From: Sipunculus nudus
Taxonomy: Eukaryota; Annelida; Sipuncula; Golfingiida; Sipunculidae
Direction of reading: 5' to 3'
Assembly (NCBI GenBank): GCA_026874595.1
Contig: CM049307.1
Span: 9,881,579-9,945,578, forward strand
DNA: 64,000 nucleotides
Part shown: positions 48,492-62,294 of the stretch, in pieces
Layout of the letters: every line of letters starts with the position of its first letter
Numbering within the stretch: position 1 is the first letter of the stretch
Notes under the pieces: model-generated
What the model saw: the letters and a program-made list of their open reading frames with translations, nothing else
What the model was told of the DNA's origin: nothing
Database searches by the model: none
Position numbers and translations under genes: made by a program

Positions 48492-50150
48492 ACATATATT
48501 TTTGGTAAGACCTCAGGTTATTCTGGGGAAGGGAACCTCCTAAAGTTACTGAGACATTGATAGGAAACGTTTCGATACGAATCATATGAATCAGTTAATA
48601 CTCACGACATGGGCACCGTTATATAGACTGTGTTTTTTAGGGCAGGGTTCATCAGGGAGAAATTGTTCATGTGCATGATAAATCAGGCTGAAGTAGCCGT
48701 AACAATTTAACCCGACTCAGTAGGCAATGATAACTGGGCTGGTAGGAGCCGATATGGCGCGAAGGCTGGAGCGGCTCTTAGCGTGTTTATATTTATTGAT
48801 TTTAACAGTATATACATATGACATCTGTTTGATGAAACTGAAAATAAATGGTCAGAATCAATGGAGGATTCAGTTCTCCATAAAATATCAATATATGTGA
48901 ATAAGACGCATGAAATCATCAAATGTCAGTAACATATATATGTGGCAACCATGTACAAAGACCTGTGTATATTGTATATAAAGACAATGTATATATGTAT
49001 AGACATATTGCGAATAACTAAATAGAATATATGGATTAATTATTTCTTTAAATGCGTGTACACATAAAATTTATTTGGATTATAATTCATTTGAATTGGT
49101 AAATTTAGAAATTACAATATTTATTCTTATATGGTAACGTTAATATTTATGAGACAAATGCTATATATAATTTCAATGAATTTTAATGCTTTATTTATTC
49201 AAAAGGTTTATATCTTCCGTTCTTGCACAAACTGTTTTATGTAACGGAATGTGATGTGCGCATGCATGGTTCGAAAGTGAACTGCTACTGCACATAAAAT
49301 TATATCTGTAATATTTTTATAGGTATTTTGTATGTTGTTATACGGACAAAGCATTTCCTATAGGAAATCCTGTTGAAGAGACATATAGCTGCATCTTCAT
49401 AAAGGATAAATATATACATACAATTCTTGCCCCGGTATCATCTGTCCCACTGTTGACATCGATACAATGTTATTTCTCTCATGCATGCATGCATGTATAT
49501 ATACGAGGAATTTATGGAGACAGGTACATGCCTGCATTGTAATATAATTTGCTTCACTCTCGTTATAGCATGCTTATCTGTACTGAGTATATAAAATCTT
49601 TTAAATATATAGAACATTTCCACGATTTACAATTTTGATCAAATTAATTCAGTGAAATACTGTTATATATACCATTTTTACTATACTATATATATATATA
49701 TATATATATGCTAGCAAAGTGTCTTGTATAGACATCGGCTATATATAGACATCGGTATATGTATGAAAAAGCCTACAGCTTCACATGCAGTCATAACAGC
49801 ATTGGTGAGATGGATATATAAGTACATGCGAAATATACATAAGAAGAAATTATTACTTTTCGATTTATATGAATTAGCATATGGAATAAAAGATTTTGTA
49901 AACGATTGCACATACTGCTGCATGCATGCATACTTAAGTTTAAGATTTAACACGTCCCGCTTCGTACAGGATTGATATGTAAGTATGAAGGTGATTATAT
50001 ATAGCCGGTCCTGTTGCATGGGGGTGAGAGTTGGGGAGGTAACAGAAGAGGAGGGGTAATTCTGGATAACAACGATAGGGTATATAGAGATCTTTTACTA
50101 CGAGCGTTTACTACATGGCAATAAAAACATCGTAACATATCGGATGTCAT

Positions 50151-50798
50151 CAGTGGCGGATCCAGAGCGGGGCACCCGCGGCCCGCGCCCCCACGTTGAT
50201 CTGAAACATCTCTGATTTTAGCTATTTCTGTTCCCATTTTTTCGTAATTATAAGTTTCATTTTTCAGATTTCTTTGCTATTCCCTAGCAGTTAGTTTTTG
50301 TTTTATCCACAGTTGATTACTTTCCAATTCATAAGTGAAGGATGTAATTAATGAACAGCTTTGTGTTATACCCCTTATATAGGTAGCCAACAAATATTTC
50401 TCTAACGAGGGAAGGAGTCTTTTCGTTATTACACTCTGATGGGTCATAACACCGAGGAAACCCCAAAATTGCATTCGCCAAATGATATTTTGCAAGTTAT
50501 AAACAGATGCGCATTTTCACAATTGACATCAACATGTTACTTTCCAGTTAATATCCCAGTTTTGAAGAAATATAAATGTAAAAGCCAGTCACACGTTAAT
50601 ATACTTGAATAAAATAATGAACACGTTATGCAAAATCATTAATGAAAATGGTGGTTATAAGGACACTCATTTTATGTTACAGGTGCCTCATTTTTATTCT
50701 ATTTACATTGCATGTTTAAATTTTTCCAAATATTACCCTCCCCAATGTACCTATAATTATCTTCAAGGGAAACACGGTGAAATAAGTGAATTAAAGAA

Positions 50799-50849
<51 letters not shown>

Positions 50850-50959
50850 TATATTAAAATTACGAAACAAAATTTTAAGAACTTAGATTTAATAATACCA
50901 ATCAGCCACCAATCCAATATTGACGCCCCCCTGTTCTCGAATTTCTGGATCCGCCACTG
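50151..50959. mobile_element. hAT-like MITE, 809 bp, with target-site duplication
   Basis: Perfect 15-bp terminal inverted repeats CAGTGGCGGATCCAG / CTGGATCCGCCACTG, flanked on both sides by GTCAT (50146-50150 and 50960-50964). Ends of the CAGTGGCG type are widespread in animal DNA transposons; a 5-bp duplication would fit hAT5-like elements. Contains a CA/TA microsatellite at 50798-50855 and no transposase. Confidence 0.85.
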
Positions 50960-51444
50960 GTCATGTAACTTGTAATAAAACTGGCTGGATTACTAAAAAG
51001 CGGAAGTAATTACTATGGTTTACAGAGCTGTAAAGTGCACTGTTTATAGTCTTCAAATACATCGAGAGACATTTGTATGTTTTTCCATTAACGTTATAGC
51101 AGGATTGCATCATTACTGGTAACCTCAAGATTGGCGTGGGTGATCCCCAGACAAGCAAACGTATAATAAGGTGCATCATAAGAGATCGGCGCTTTTGCTT
51201 CAATAAAAACTCCCCGTCTGTTTCCTGTAAGTGATCAATTCATGCGTAAGTGAGGGGGTCTCAGTTGTTGTCTGTTTGGTTTCCATGTTTTCATGCGTCT
51301 ATTTTTGACACAGGAAACAGCGTATGTGCCTTTTCAAAAGCCAGCATCCGATTTTGTTTGGCCATGTATGCCTCACAAATCACAATGTGAGGCGATCCAT
51401 AAGGCGAACACCGGCTGTAGGCGGGATAATTTCACTGTTTTTAG

Positions 51445-51459
51445 CCAGCAGGTGGCGCT
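51445..51459 (+). promoter_or_regulatory. CTCF-like site
   Basis: CCAGCAGGTGGCGCT matches the conserved bilaterian CTCF core (CCASYAGRKGGCGCT) at essentially every position. It is in unique sequence within the presumed GALK intron. Confidence 0.45.
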
Positions 51460-51804
51460 CTTTCATGTTTCTCAACTTCTTGACTGTTTACCGGATAAAA
51501 ATAATGTGATCAGAGGGATTTGAACAGCAAAACGTATGGGGGGGGGGCATCTTTAGTTTAGTAAATGTGACTTTAAGAAAAAAAAACATATCACATAATT
51601 AATATTACTCATTACAGCAGTTAAGAAAGACTGAAGGTTCATTGATCGTTTGAGGAGTAATTAATTCACAAAACATTAAATTATAATAAAGTGTATTTAA
51701 TATGAAGTTATTCAGTACACCGCTAATAGAAAACCCAAGAGAGATAACTATTTATTATGAGAAACATATTTTAACAATATCCATCAAACAATTCAAAACA
51801 GTAC

Positions 51805-51985
51805 ACGTGACATGTGACATGGGCAGTTTACGTGTGACATGGGTAGTATACATGTGACATGGGTAGTATATGTGTGACATGGGAAGTATACGTGTGACAT
51901 GGGCCTATACGTGTGACATGGGTAGTATACGTGTGACATGGGTATAGTATATACGTGTGACATGGGTAGTATACGTGTGACTGCG
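51805..51985. repeat. 20-bp minisatellite GTGTGACATGGGTAGTATAC
   Basis: About nine units with small variants (GGCAGTTTAC, GGAAGTATAC). Followed after a short gap by an AT microsatellite at 52050-52102. Confidence 0.85.
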
Positions 51986-52044
51986 GGAGCGTAGCCAGGA
52001 TTGAGGGAGGGGAGTGGGCCGAAATATCTGGCAAAGGCAATTGA

Positions 52045-52103
<59 letters not shown>

Positions 52104-52185
52104 CACTTTACAATATTTTGACAGCACATACTCATATTTAATTCCAAATAGAAATATTAGTTATACAAGATGAAAGATGAAAAAA

Positions 52186-54473
52186 GCAAGGGACCCATAG
52201 GTCACGGCGCTCAGGGGAATTTTGTTAAATTTCAACAATTGCAAGATATACTTATTTATTATTATTAACATCATTTTTATTTTAATTAGATTTTGCAAAA
52301 CAAAGAGAAAATAATCCTGCTATTTGCTGATAATGAATAGTTCCTAAACATATGATTACCGATCTAATACTGTGACATCACTGTCAAAGAAATACCAGTA
52401 TATGTTTTTGAGATACTGTGTTGCACATGAAATATTTACAGATAGACACAGGAGGACAGACAGAACTGATAACTTTATTTCATTATCTGTTTAGGCAGGG
52501 AAATAAAAATTTATGTTTATATTAAACCCTGTTTTTAGCATGTCCATATTGGCAGGAGAATAACGATATATTTAATGAATAAATTTTATCTCGATGTAAT
52601 TTTCAATTAAAAACTATGATAAATTTGCAATACAAAGAAAAATCTGCAAATAAAAGTAAATTTAGACTTATAAGCTGCATCATTTTTTATTATTTGTTTG
52701 GTCATGTCAAATAATGAATAAACATATTTTACTATTTTTAAATCATAAAATGCCAAAACTAAATTTTAAAAAAATTATCTTTTAAATAAAAACACTAAAA
52801 ACTGGCATCTTCTAGTTTATTTCTTAAATCGCTATTCCAAAAAAAGGTTTGTACATTGCGATTTTAAGTTTAATGTACATGCTTACTTTTATTAACTTAA
52901 ATAAAAAAATAAGTTAAAATGATTAAAAAATCCCTTTTTACACAGGTATACACACTGGCGGTTGGCTTGGAAACAAATAACATCATTATGCTAAATATTA
53001 TCTCAACTAGGATTAATACTAAATTTCACACGTTAAAAAGAAAGCAAAAAGTTTTTAACTCTTCTGAAGCAAGGAGTTCCTCTCAACATATACATCCACA
53101 CATTTAGTGCAAAACCTAACAATGATAATTCAATGTGCACTTATTGTAACCCCTTGTTATACAAACAAAATTCCAAAATGTGGTAAAAGCCTGGGTAAAA
53201 AGGAATTTAACATAGAAAATTATATTATTCTTCTTGTTTATAAACCCTCCTCATAGATGGGGGTGGGGACGGGAGGGGAAGCTTTGCTCTGCTGAGCAAA
53301 GGGAGCCAGCTGCGTGGACTGAAACAAGTCAATTATAACCTGTGGCTTAATTGGTGAGGGATCCGGCATTCACTGCACACCACCGTGCTGGGTTGACTTG
53401 ATGTAAACAATACTTGACATGGTTTTTATTTTGGTGGAGGTAACTGCCTCCATTTTTTAATGCTAACTTAACCACGTATATGTACAACCGCAGAATGCCA
53501 TTCTAATTTCGGACTACGTGACAGTGCAGTAACACACACTTCCTCTCATTTTATATCCTGGCTTTAACCAGGCCCGGTGACTACTGCACCTGTGGGCCCT
53601 GGGTGCGTAATCGTCCCCATTGCTGGATCAATCCACCGAGGAACCCCTGAAAGGCGCACTCTATTGTGAGTGAAACACGGCCGTTGGGCATGGCTTTCCC
53701 AATTAGCCTGCAGAACGCTCACCCTGGGTGGGGGCCGACCGTGAAAAATTTCACCACCTCGGCTGAGATTGGAACTCACGATCTCCCGTCCTGTGCTCTA
53801 CCCCTGTGCCACAGAAGCTGGTTGGTGTCTGAAAACTGGAATAAAAGCTATTGTTTTGGTTCAAATTCTTTCACATTTCGTATTTCAAAAGAGTAAATAC
53901 TGATTTTTATGCTGTTAAATTTAAATCATCAGTTCTTTCCGGGGAAAAAATGTGCCTAGGTCAAATTAGGCAAAATTTAAGGTATTGATTTTACATTTAT
54001 GCTAATAACTTTTTAAAAATACAAAATTCCAATCAAATTTCTGCATGGCATACCATTAGATATTGATTAAATAAAGTTTTATCCTCGAGAAAAGTCTCTA
54101 CAGCTACCATGTTAAGTGAAAAATTTATTTTCCTGATGTTTTGAAAAGATACATTATGTTCAGATCCATAACTTCTAAAAATTATCAATGTTGACTTAAA
54201 TGTCTGGTATGCAAAAAGGAAATATATTGAGGATTATCTATGCAAAATATAAACAAAAAAATTCAGAAGTTTAATATAACACTCTGGAAGTGTAGCAACA
54301 GGCTTTTACTGGAAAACTAAGGTTTTCCTTCATTTTCCAGGGGAACGAAGTCGCAGGGACCCAGTTTTGGGTTTGGTTGGAGAATTTATAGGACGTCTTA
54401 CTGTATGTTGAATTTAGATTCGTAGGTCTAACGCTATAGCCCAGATGACTTATATAGTCATCTAAGCTACAAA
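52186..54473 (+). mobile_element. F1 element, long subtype copy C, split by a SINE
   Basis: Starts GCAAGGGACCCATAGGTCAC. Internal blocks match copies A and B, for example AAATTTAAGGTATTGATTTT. It ends TAGCCCAG, ATGACT, loop TATA, AGTCAT, CTAAGCTA near 54470. The ACGG run is lost. A SINE interrupts it at 53423-53821. Confidence 0.65.
53423..53821 (-). mobile_element. tRNA-derived SINE, about 400 bp
   Basis: On the minus strand the head (53755-53821) has a Pol III A box (TGGCACAGGGG, 53802-53812) and B box (GAGTTCCAATCTC, 53765-53777) in tRNA-like spacing. A body of about 200 bp follows, then a 3' tail with hairpin GGAGG-CAGTTA-CCTCC and ACCAAAATAAAAA. It splits F1 copy C between GACATGGT and TGTCTGAAAACTGG; the B copy is continuous there (23992-24040). 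Confidence 0.75.
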
Positions 54474-54474
54474 T

Positions 54475-57185
54475 ATCATATTTGCAGGATCAACCCTAAT
54501 GAAATGTAGTAATGTCCTAAATCTGCGGATGCCAGTGACAGAATTTTAATAATTTTAATGATTTAATGATCATTAGACTTAGTGAAATTCCGGGAGAACT
54601 GGGAGTACTGGATGCCTTTGGGGGGGGGGGGGAGCCATGGCCCCCTGCGGCCCCCCTCTGGCTACGCCCCTGGACTGGGTATTGTTTCGAAAACTGTTAT
54701 TCTTTTGTTCTTTTGTTTCGTCAATTAGTATTCTTTATGCCGTGTTGGTGATTTAAAATAATTATGCATCAGTGTGGTATAAAAAGGAAATGCATATAAT
54801 GCATGATATGTTTATTCTTCTAATTACGATACCTAAAGGATATCCAACATATATATACATGTATGGCAGCATATTGACTTTATATAACTATATATTAATG
54901 TTAACATGGATGCAAGGTAAAAATAAAAATAAATACATGTATACATATAGTGTGCTATTTTATCGTTAGAAAACTATTTTTATATACACTATATCTACTT
55001 TTCAAACTATTAAGATGAAATATTTCACTCTCGGTTATTAAATATAGATAAATATGTATAAAGTTATTCATTATTTTGACTAATTTAAATAATTATTCGC
55101 TCTATACTTCACAGAAATTACTTAATCAATGGATTCCACACTGCTGACTGCAGGATTTTATCTTAACCCGACAGGCTGATCAAATACCTAACAAACACAT
55201 ACAGCCGATGCAAACTTCTTCCTATACCTTTAATTACTATCGTATTTTTTATGTGAACGTGGTCCGCCTGAAAATTTTAATATACTTTTTAACTGGCAAA
55301 CAGACAAATTCATTATTATATTGGAGATATATATATATAATGAGATCATTATTTTATTATTATATACATTTTAATTCGTTATGATATTTTAGAATTTTCA
55401 TCAAGTGCAGTACTTACGGTCTAATTTCGATTATGTGACCTCAGGTCAAGGTTATGTGAATAATTGTTTGATGTTTTATTCGCTCGTATGGATGAAAATA
55501 CCTACTAACATATCGTATAAAATTGCAAATAATCTAATCTTCATTAGAGTTGGCGATATACATGATTTTATTTCATGTTCTTATTTATGGGGGCGGACGC
55601 ATTAACGGTATTTTCTCATTTTATTTTTATACACTGATGTATGCGTTTTAATTGTTTCTCCAGTTATTGATATCGTGGTTAAATAAGTCCTTTTAAATAC
55701 ATGCAATCACTATTTGTTTATAAATATAAATATAATTGAATATTTATAAGCGATTATTAGGCCTAATAAGAATGTCGCCAACGAAAATTAATTGATAGGC
55801 CTACGTGTCACGCAAGCAGAAAAAAAAATATCTGAAATTTTTTAAATGGATTTTAATCGCACTTTGAAATATCGTTTTATATAAAACAAATACATTTTGA
55901 ATCAAGCGAAACGCCGAAAATTTAGCTCACTTCTTTTGACTTTATGCTTATACATATATACGTTAATTTCGTTCCCCTAAATAATACACTGAAGTGCCAC
56001 CGGATGTGGCCTATACTGTCTGAAGACATTGAACATGCATTTGATTGCTAACGCAATGTGAACGTACCGGCGGGCGATTAAAATATCGAGTAGTCACAGC
56101 GAAGTTCGGCCTAATTAATACCAAACGTTTTAGGTTTTACCGATCAAATACCGATCGGCGGCTGGAGGTCGTCTGCTGGGTCTGCCCGCCCGCTCCTGCA
56201 TGCGTGCAAATGTTATCGGGGGATCCTAGGAAAACATTTTCTGCTTCTGTCATTTGGTCTCGCAAGTTTTCTATTAATTCGCACGGAAGTATATGCATTG
56301 TATGTGGGATGTTTTACTGTTATTTAAATAGACTATTTTCCGGTTTCATCTTTTTCACTGGACGTTTATTTTCATCGGATCATGTCTTCTGCTTGTTTTA
56401 ACCAGACGCGTTAAATAAAAAGTGGTATCACGGTCAAATAAAGGATGGGTTCGCAGGCACTTTTTTTTCAGAAGTGCGGGAAGGCTATTTTTTTACCTGT
56501 TTATTTTCGGTAAAAATCATGTCAGCCGAAAATATAATAATAACATAGTTGTTTTGCTTAACAGGTAAAAAAAAAACCATGAAAGAACGAAATTTAATCA
56601 AATGTTAATATTTTATTTTCTTGAAAGAATTTTAAATTAAGACCCTTTCAAATTTAATAAATTATATTCTGTTAAAGTATATTTGGAAAAGCTGACATAG
56701 ACAATCATGAAAATAACTTCAGCTTGAGCAGACCATTCATATAGACATGGATTTTTCATTGCTTACAGATATGAACCATTATATAGAGATCTTATTGTTC
56801 ATTGAACTATTAATACTTTTTTTATATATCTGATTGGGGGGGGGGGGGGGAAACCAGAGCATCCATGTATGATTAAATGTTTTTGGAATGAAACCAACAA
56901 ATACAAGAATTGGAAAGTTACCAAACCGTACAAATATGTAGAAATTTAATTCGAAGATATAGTAATAGATATTTTCATGAAATTTAAGTATGGTAAGGAG
57001 CGAGATAAAATCTCTCATGATAAAAGCTGTAATTACAGCTTGTTTACCATGACAGGAAATTGAATTACTTTTCCTCTTGTTAGTTTAATCTTTTAAAGAA
57101 ATATGTGAAGACTGGCGGAAAGAGAAACCTTATTTTAATAACCAAGAAAATAAATCAGAAAATAAAAAAGAGAAGAAAGAAAAGA
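54475..57185. other. presumed GALK intron 1, no gene recognised
   Basis: Contains a solo CTGGCTACGCCCCTG end (about 54658-54672), like DNA-transposon termini, whose complement GCGTAGCCAGG occurs at 51991. There is a CpG-richer patch at 56040-56300 without a convincing ORF, and G runs at 54620-54632 and 56836-56850. Confidence 0.4.
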
Positions 57186-57189
57186 GAAG

Positions 57190-57740
57190 GCATGCATTTA
57201 TAATATTATCATTGATAACTTGGATAGATTGGATAACTTTTAGTAATAATACAATTGGCAGTGCTTAGGAATGATCATTATATTATAATCGATATTGGAT
57301 AATTTTTATTAATAATACAATTGGCAGTGCTGAGGAATGTTCATAATATTATCATTGATATTGGATAATTTTTAGTAATAATACAATTGGCAGTGCTTAG
57401 GAATGTTCATTATATTATCATTGATATTGAATAATTTTTAGTAATAAAACAATTGGCAGTGCTTAGGAATGTTCATTATATTTTCATTGATATTGGATAA
57501 TTTTTAGTGATAATACAATTGGCAGTGCTTAGGAATGTTCATAATATTATCATTGATATTGGATAAATTTTAGTAATAATACAATTGCCAGTGCTTAGGA
57601 ATGTTCATTATATTATCATTGATATTGAATAATTTTTAGTAATAATACAATTGGCAGTGATTAGGAATGTTCAGTTCATTATATTATCATTGATATTGGA
57701 TAATTTTTAGTAATAATACAATATGCAGTGATTAGGAATG
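57190..57740. repeat. 66-bp satellite, eight monomers
   Basis: ACAATTGGCAGTG recurs at 57251, 57317, 57383, 57449, 57515, 57581, 57647 and 57718: exactly 66 bp until the last step, which is 71 bp because of a 5-bp AGTTC insertion duplicating TTC. Highly homogeneous. Confidence 0.95.
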
Positions 57741-60700
57741 TTCATTTTTCAAATGATTAAAATTTAATAAATTGTATAAATTATGAATGTGAGATACAAC
57801 TAAATATGCTATGGTTGGAAGTTGCTCTTGCAAAGAAATCTACTATGAATATGCAGTATAACCTTGTGTAAAAGTTGTGGACCACTGTGGACATTCAAGG
57901 TTTAACAGACTTGAAGGATATACATTTTAATAACTAAACTAAATTGTACAAGATCTGGTAACTGTTATCATATTGACAAAAAAGTGTAATACAAATGAAT
58001 TAAGCAAGTTCAGCACAAAAATGTTTGACTGAATGTTTTATTATCGAGAGAATTTTCCATTGAAGGCCAATTTTAAGGGAAAGTGCATGGTAAGAATGAC
58101 ATTGGTGTGCTCTCACTGCTCTGCAAGTAAAAAATGTTTTCATAAATTTACTTTTTAATTAGTATTTGACAGAGTCCTGTGGGAACATTGGAATATAGGC
58201 GCCTGTAGTAGAGCTATCTTATATATATATATTTATCTCTGTGAAATATACATGGTGGAAAAAGTCAGTGTGCAACAGATGTTCAGGCAGTTAATATTAA
58301 CAGATACCATAACAAATCTGCTTCAAGCAAATTTCATATTAATAATCAATATATTCCTGCTTGGTCACATGAATGCATCATATCACTAACTTTGGTTTCA
58401 TGTAATCAGTTATAAACAAACATGAATTAATATTAATACCATATGAGTTTTTTATCATCTATCATCACTTAATCTTCTTTCAAACAGGACTTTATATAGT
58501 AATAATCTATACAATAAACTATAATTTACAAGGCTTAAGTAAATAGAGCAACAGCCAATGGAATATAATATATAAATACAAGGATTAACATTCACCACTG
58601 ATAAGTGCAAGGCAATTACTATACTTGTGCTTGAGTGTGTCTGCTTTTGTTTTAATTCTGTATATTAACTGTACCTCAAATTAGTGTTTTTTTAATTCTC
58701 AGTCCATATCAATAAGCTACCTGAAATTTATTTATTAAATTGATACCATAACATGTGTACATCATGTTTTTACTGAAATTTTAACAGAACTGATTTTTAG
58801 TTTATTAATAAAAAAAAGGATTATTGCTGTAAGGAAACAATCCAGGTATTTTGAGTCAAAACATCCAGCTTTTACCTGACTTTAATGTTAATTACGTTGT
58901 AAAGATGGGAGTTGCATGGCCACTCCTGAAACAGTGATTTAACAAAAGGTGATGTAAATAATACACCCATCAGGACACTGGTGCCTTTATTTGAATAAAT
59001 TTTACTCTTTCTCCTATAATCACATTTTATTATTTTAATGTAAATTTCATAACTTAACCTGATCTGTGTCAGTATTTTATTCTGCTAAATGACAGCACAT
59101 TTACTTATTGTCATAACAGCTAGGAGTAGGACAATCTTGTGTCAGATAAGTAACTGTTCTGGTGAGTAACCATTTGGTATTTGTAAAATTAAATATCGCC
59201 TCCTAAATATAACATGAAATTTAGATAATAAACATAATTTTTAAATGTGGTATATTCAGATGAAGCTTCTGAAATGAATAAATTTAGTTAATCAAGCATG
59301 CAACGTATAACATATACAATACATGGATGTTTTTAAGCAAGCAGGTGTCCACATTGATGGTTACCTGGGTACCTTATGGCAGATCCTGTATGTTATGGGG
59401 ACATTATCACAAGCTGTGTGTGTACACCTGAGCGCAGAATGTACCTGATGAACCCAGGTGTCTGTGATAAAGGGAAGGTGTGAGAGAACCCAGTCAGTCA
59501 CTGTAATATTCATAAAACCATGGACCATGTCTCCAGACATATAAAAAACAGGAAGAATATTGTCATCCTAAAAAAACCACACTATTAGAGCTGTATTTGA
59601 CAGAGTAATTAATAGATGTTATATCTAACTTTCCGTGATGCCTTGCATATTTAAATACCTTGTTTTTTTTTCATTAGAAGGTGGTTCATGGGAATATAAA
59701 ATACAACAATAAACCTGTGTTTACATATTCTGGTAAACTATCCTCTGTCCCAACACTCCTGTCCATCTAATTTATTGTTTTATTTCTATCAAGTATATTT
59801 AGTTTGCCACTAGCAATACAAATTAGCTTTAATCAAAGGAAGTAATGTCTTGATTTATGATGATTTAAATAAATATAAAAAAATATATTTAATTATTATT
59901 ATTTTTATTATTATTATTTTAAATATTGTTCTCTTATTTCTGCCATTGAATAATTACATTAAATTAGTTATAAATCTGTTAAACCACAGAAAACCTTACA
60001 ATCACAGAAATCTTTTCTACTAATGGCTCATTCAACTGATGTCCTAATAAAATATTATCTGCCCTAAAGAGGTAACCTAATTTTTTTAGTGTTCTTTCTC
60101 CCAGATCTCAAGTTTTCTGCATTCTTCAGCTGAGCACGGTGACTCATGGGTCACATTTTGTTATATTTGTATTATATTTATATGCTATTCATTTTGGTTT
60201 TCTGGTACATGTCCTTACTGTAATGTAGTTATTGCCTGGTTCCCGGCATGTACAACACACACACAACTTTCTGTGAACAAGGTCTGGCCTACATCGATGC
60301 ATGTCCTGTTTAGGAGACACCAAACAATAAGATCTTATAAAAAGCAGCCATGTGAAAAATATGATGTGTATAGATATTGTTTGATTGGGCAATATCTGTT
60401 ATATGGCAAACTGACTGCATTTTGTGTATGTATTGTTGTCATGTATATTTGAAAACCTTATTTGTTCAAAAGGATGGAACCTAATACGTGTACAATGTTA
60501 GATTTTATTGAGCCAGATCAATATAAGCTAGGTAAAAATAGATCGGCTTGCCATACATGGTTTTTTGCATGACTATCCTACTAACATGACCAGTTTGTTG
60601 TATCAAAGTTAGTTAGTTCAGCAGGATATATATTGGTCAGCTGTATGATATATTGATATATACACCTTTAAATGGCAGGTTTTAATGGAAAATGTTTAGT

Positions 60701-60849
60701 GTAATTATCAGTAGTTGTAGTAGTTCAGTAGTATTTTGAGTATAAGTGTTATTAGTATTATTATTATGATTATTTTTTTGTTTTATTTACACATAGATTT
60801 TAATTTATAATATATATACAGTTAAAAGTCAAATTACTTATGGTAATCC

Positions 60850-60920
<71 letters not shown>

Positions 60921-62097
60921 CATAGACTGCCAGTGTTGTTATAAAATATATACAAGGAAGTGTTTAATCAGTCCCTGACATATATCACATGTACAGTAGT
61001 AGCTGGCAGGACCTGGTGGTTTCATGAGCTCAGCTTAAACAAACACCTCCTGGTTTTTTGCATGTAGATAAATACACTCAGTGAACACTACTTTGGGGTG
61101 TATGTAACCTGTGAGGTCATACCACTTGCATTTTCTGTATTGCATACAGGTTGTTCCTTTTCTGGTTAACTAAGTCCCTGTTTTTAAGTTTCATTTGCAT
61201 ATAGCTGGACTGGAATTCAACAGGTTTTAGAGAGCTGATTTTTTGTAACAGTGCTACTGAACCACTTTCATGTTTTTAATGATCAGTGCTACTAACAGTG
61301 TAAGACTATACTACTGTCAAGAATTATCTTAAAAACACTGATCCCAGGGGCACAAATCACTGTTTCAGATATTATTTTTAAGAAGTCATTCACAAAGTTC
61401 ATGCATATACACAAATAGAAATCATGAGGTATGTAAATTGACTGTAAGGCAATTTACCTGTGTACAGGTAACTCATAGTTATCAGTACAAGTACCAGTAC
61501 CTTTTACATGTATATAACTGATTTACCAGGTTTACATTCTGAATTTTTAAAAATTAGCAAAGTAGCTGAAAGACGGTATGGTCTGATGTTCAATAAATGC
61601 GAACAGCCCAAAGTACTATTTTATGGTTTTTTCCCAATTGGTGCCTATTGCATTTTGATTGTAAAGTTTTTATTGGTGACTGAATTATCATAGTATATAC
61701 ATGCCACTGAGAACCCAAATACATATTGTCATGCATCATGATTTGCTGATATGTTGGTGATGGCTGGTACACTGTGTACTGTGATATATGGGTGCTTTGA
61801 GTAACTCTAGGTGAACTTGAAGATAATGTGAGTACTTGATGATACAATTTATCTGGATAGGAGGGTAGTCCAGGAACTTGAGGATACCATTGTCTTGGTA
61901 CATGATTGATAACTTCATTTACCATAAAAAATATAATAAGTATAACATAAAATAATAATTTCAAATTTGGGTTACTGTGTCATTTATGAATATATTATGA
62001 TAACAAGTGTAATGTTATTACATTTTTATTTGTATAGAGCCATAGCAATAATAACAAATTTGTTGATCTGTGGAACAGATCTTGTTTGTCCCCCATC
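57741..62097. other. presumed GALK intron 1, distal part
   Basis: AT-rich, no recognised exon. Holds an AT microsatellite at 60853-60916 and an inverted F1 5'-end relic at 60127-60155 (CTCAGCTGA/GTGACCCATGAG complement). A minus-strand open frame at 61590-61964 is Pro/Tyr/Gln-rich but has no convincing start. Confidence 0.4.
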
Positions 62098-62103
62098 TCT
62101 CAT

Positions 62104-62288
62104 CAGAAGTGGATCCAGGGGGGTCCCCCCCCCCCTTTCATCCAAAGCAACCTTTTTTTAAGGGTACAAGACAAAATTTTGTGGCTTGAACCCCCTCCCC
62201 TTTTCCGGACCTAGGGCCTTTTTTTAAGGTTTTTCATTAGTCATTCTGGGTTTGACCCCTCTTTTCCTAAATCCTGGATCCACCCCTG
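62104..62288. mobile_element. small MITE, 185 bp, with TCTCAT target duplication
   Basis: Left CAGAAGTGGATCCAGGGG, right CCTGGATCCACCCCTG. TCTCAT abuts both ends (62098-62103, 62289-62294). The interior matches 48262-48491. Contains C and G runs. Confidence 0.75.
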
Positions 62289-62294
62289 TCTCAT

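Noticed and set aside
56045-56401. 118-codon open frame in a CpG-richer patch
   Set aside because: No in-frame ATG at its start (begins TTG), Cys/Phe-rich without domain, no supporting splice structure.
61590-61964. Minus-strand 124-codon frame beginning like a signal peptide
   Set aside because: The apparent start is TTG; the first ATG comes after the hydrophobic stretch, so there is no real signal peptide. Opposite-strand frames are open too.
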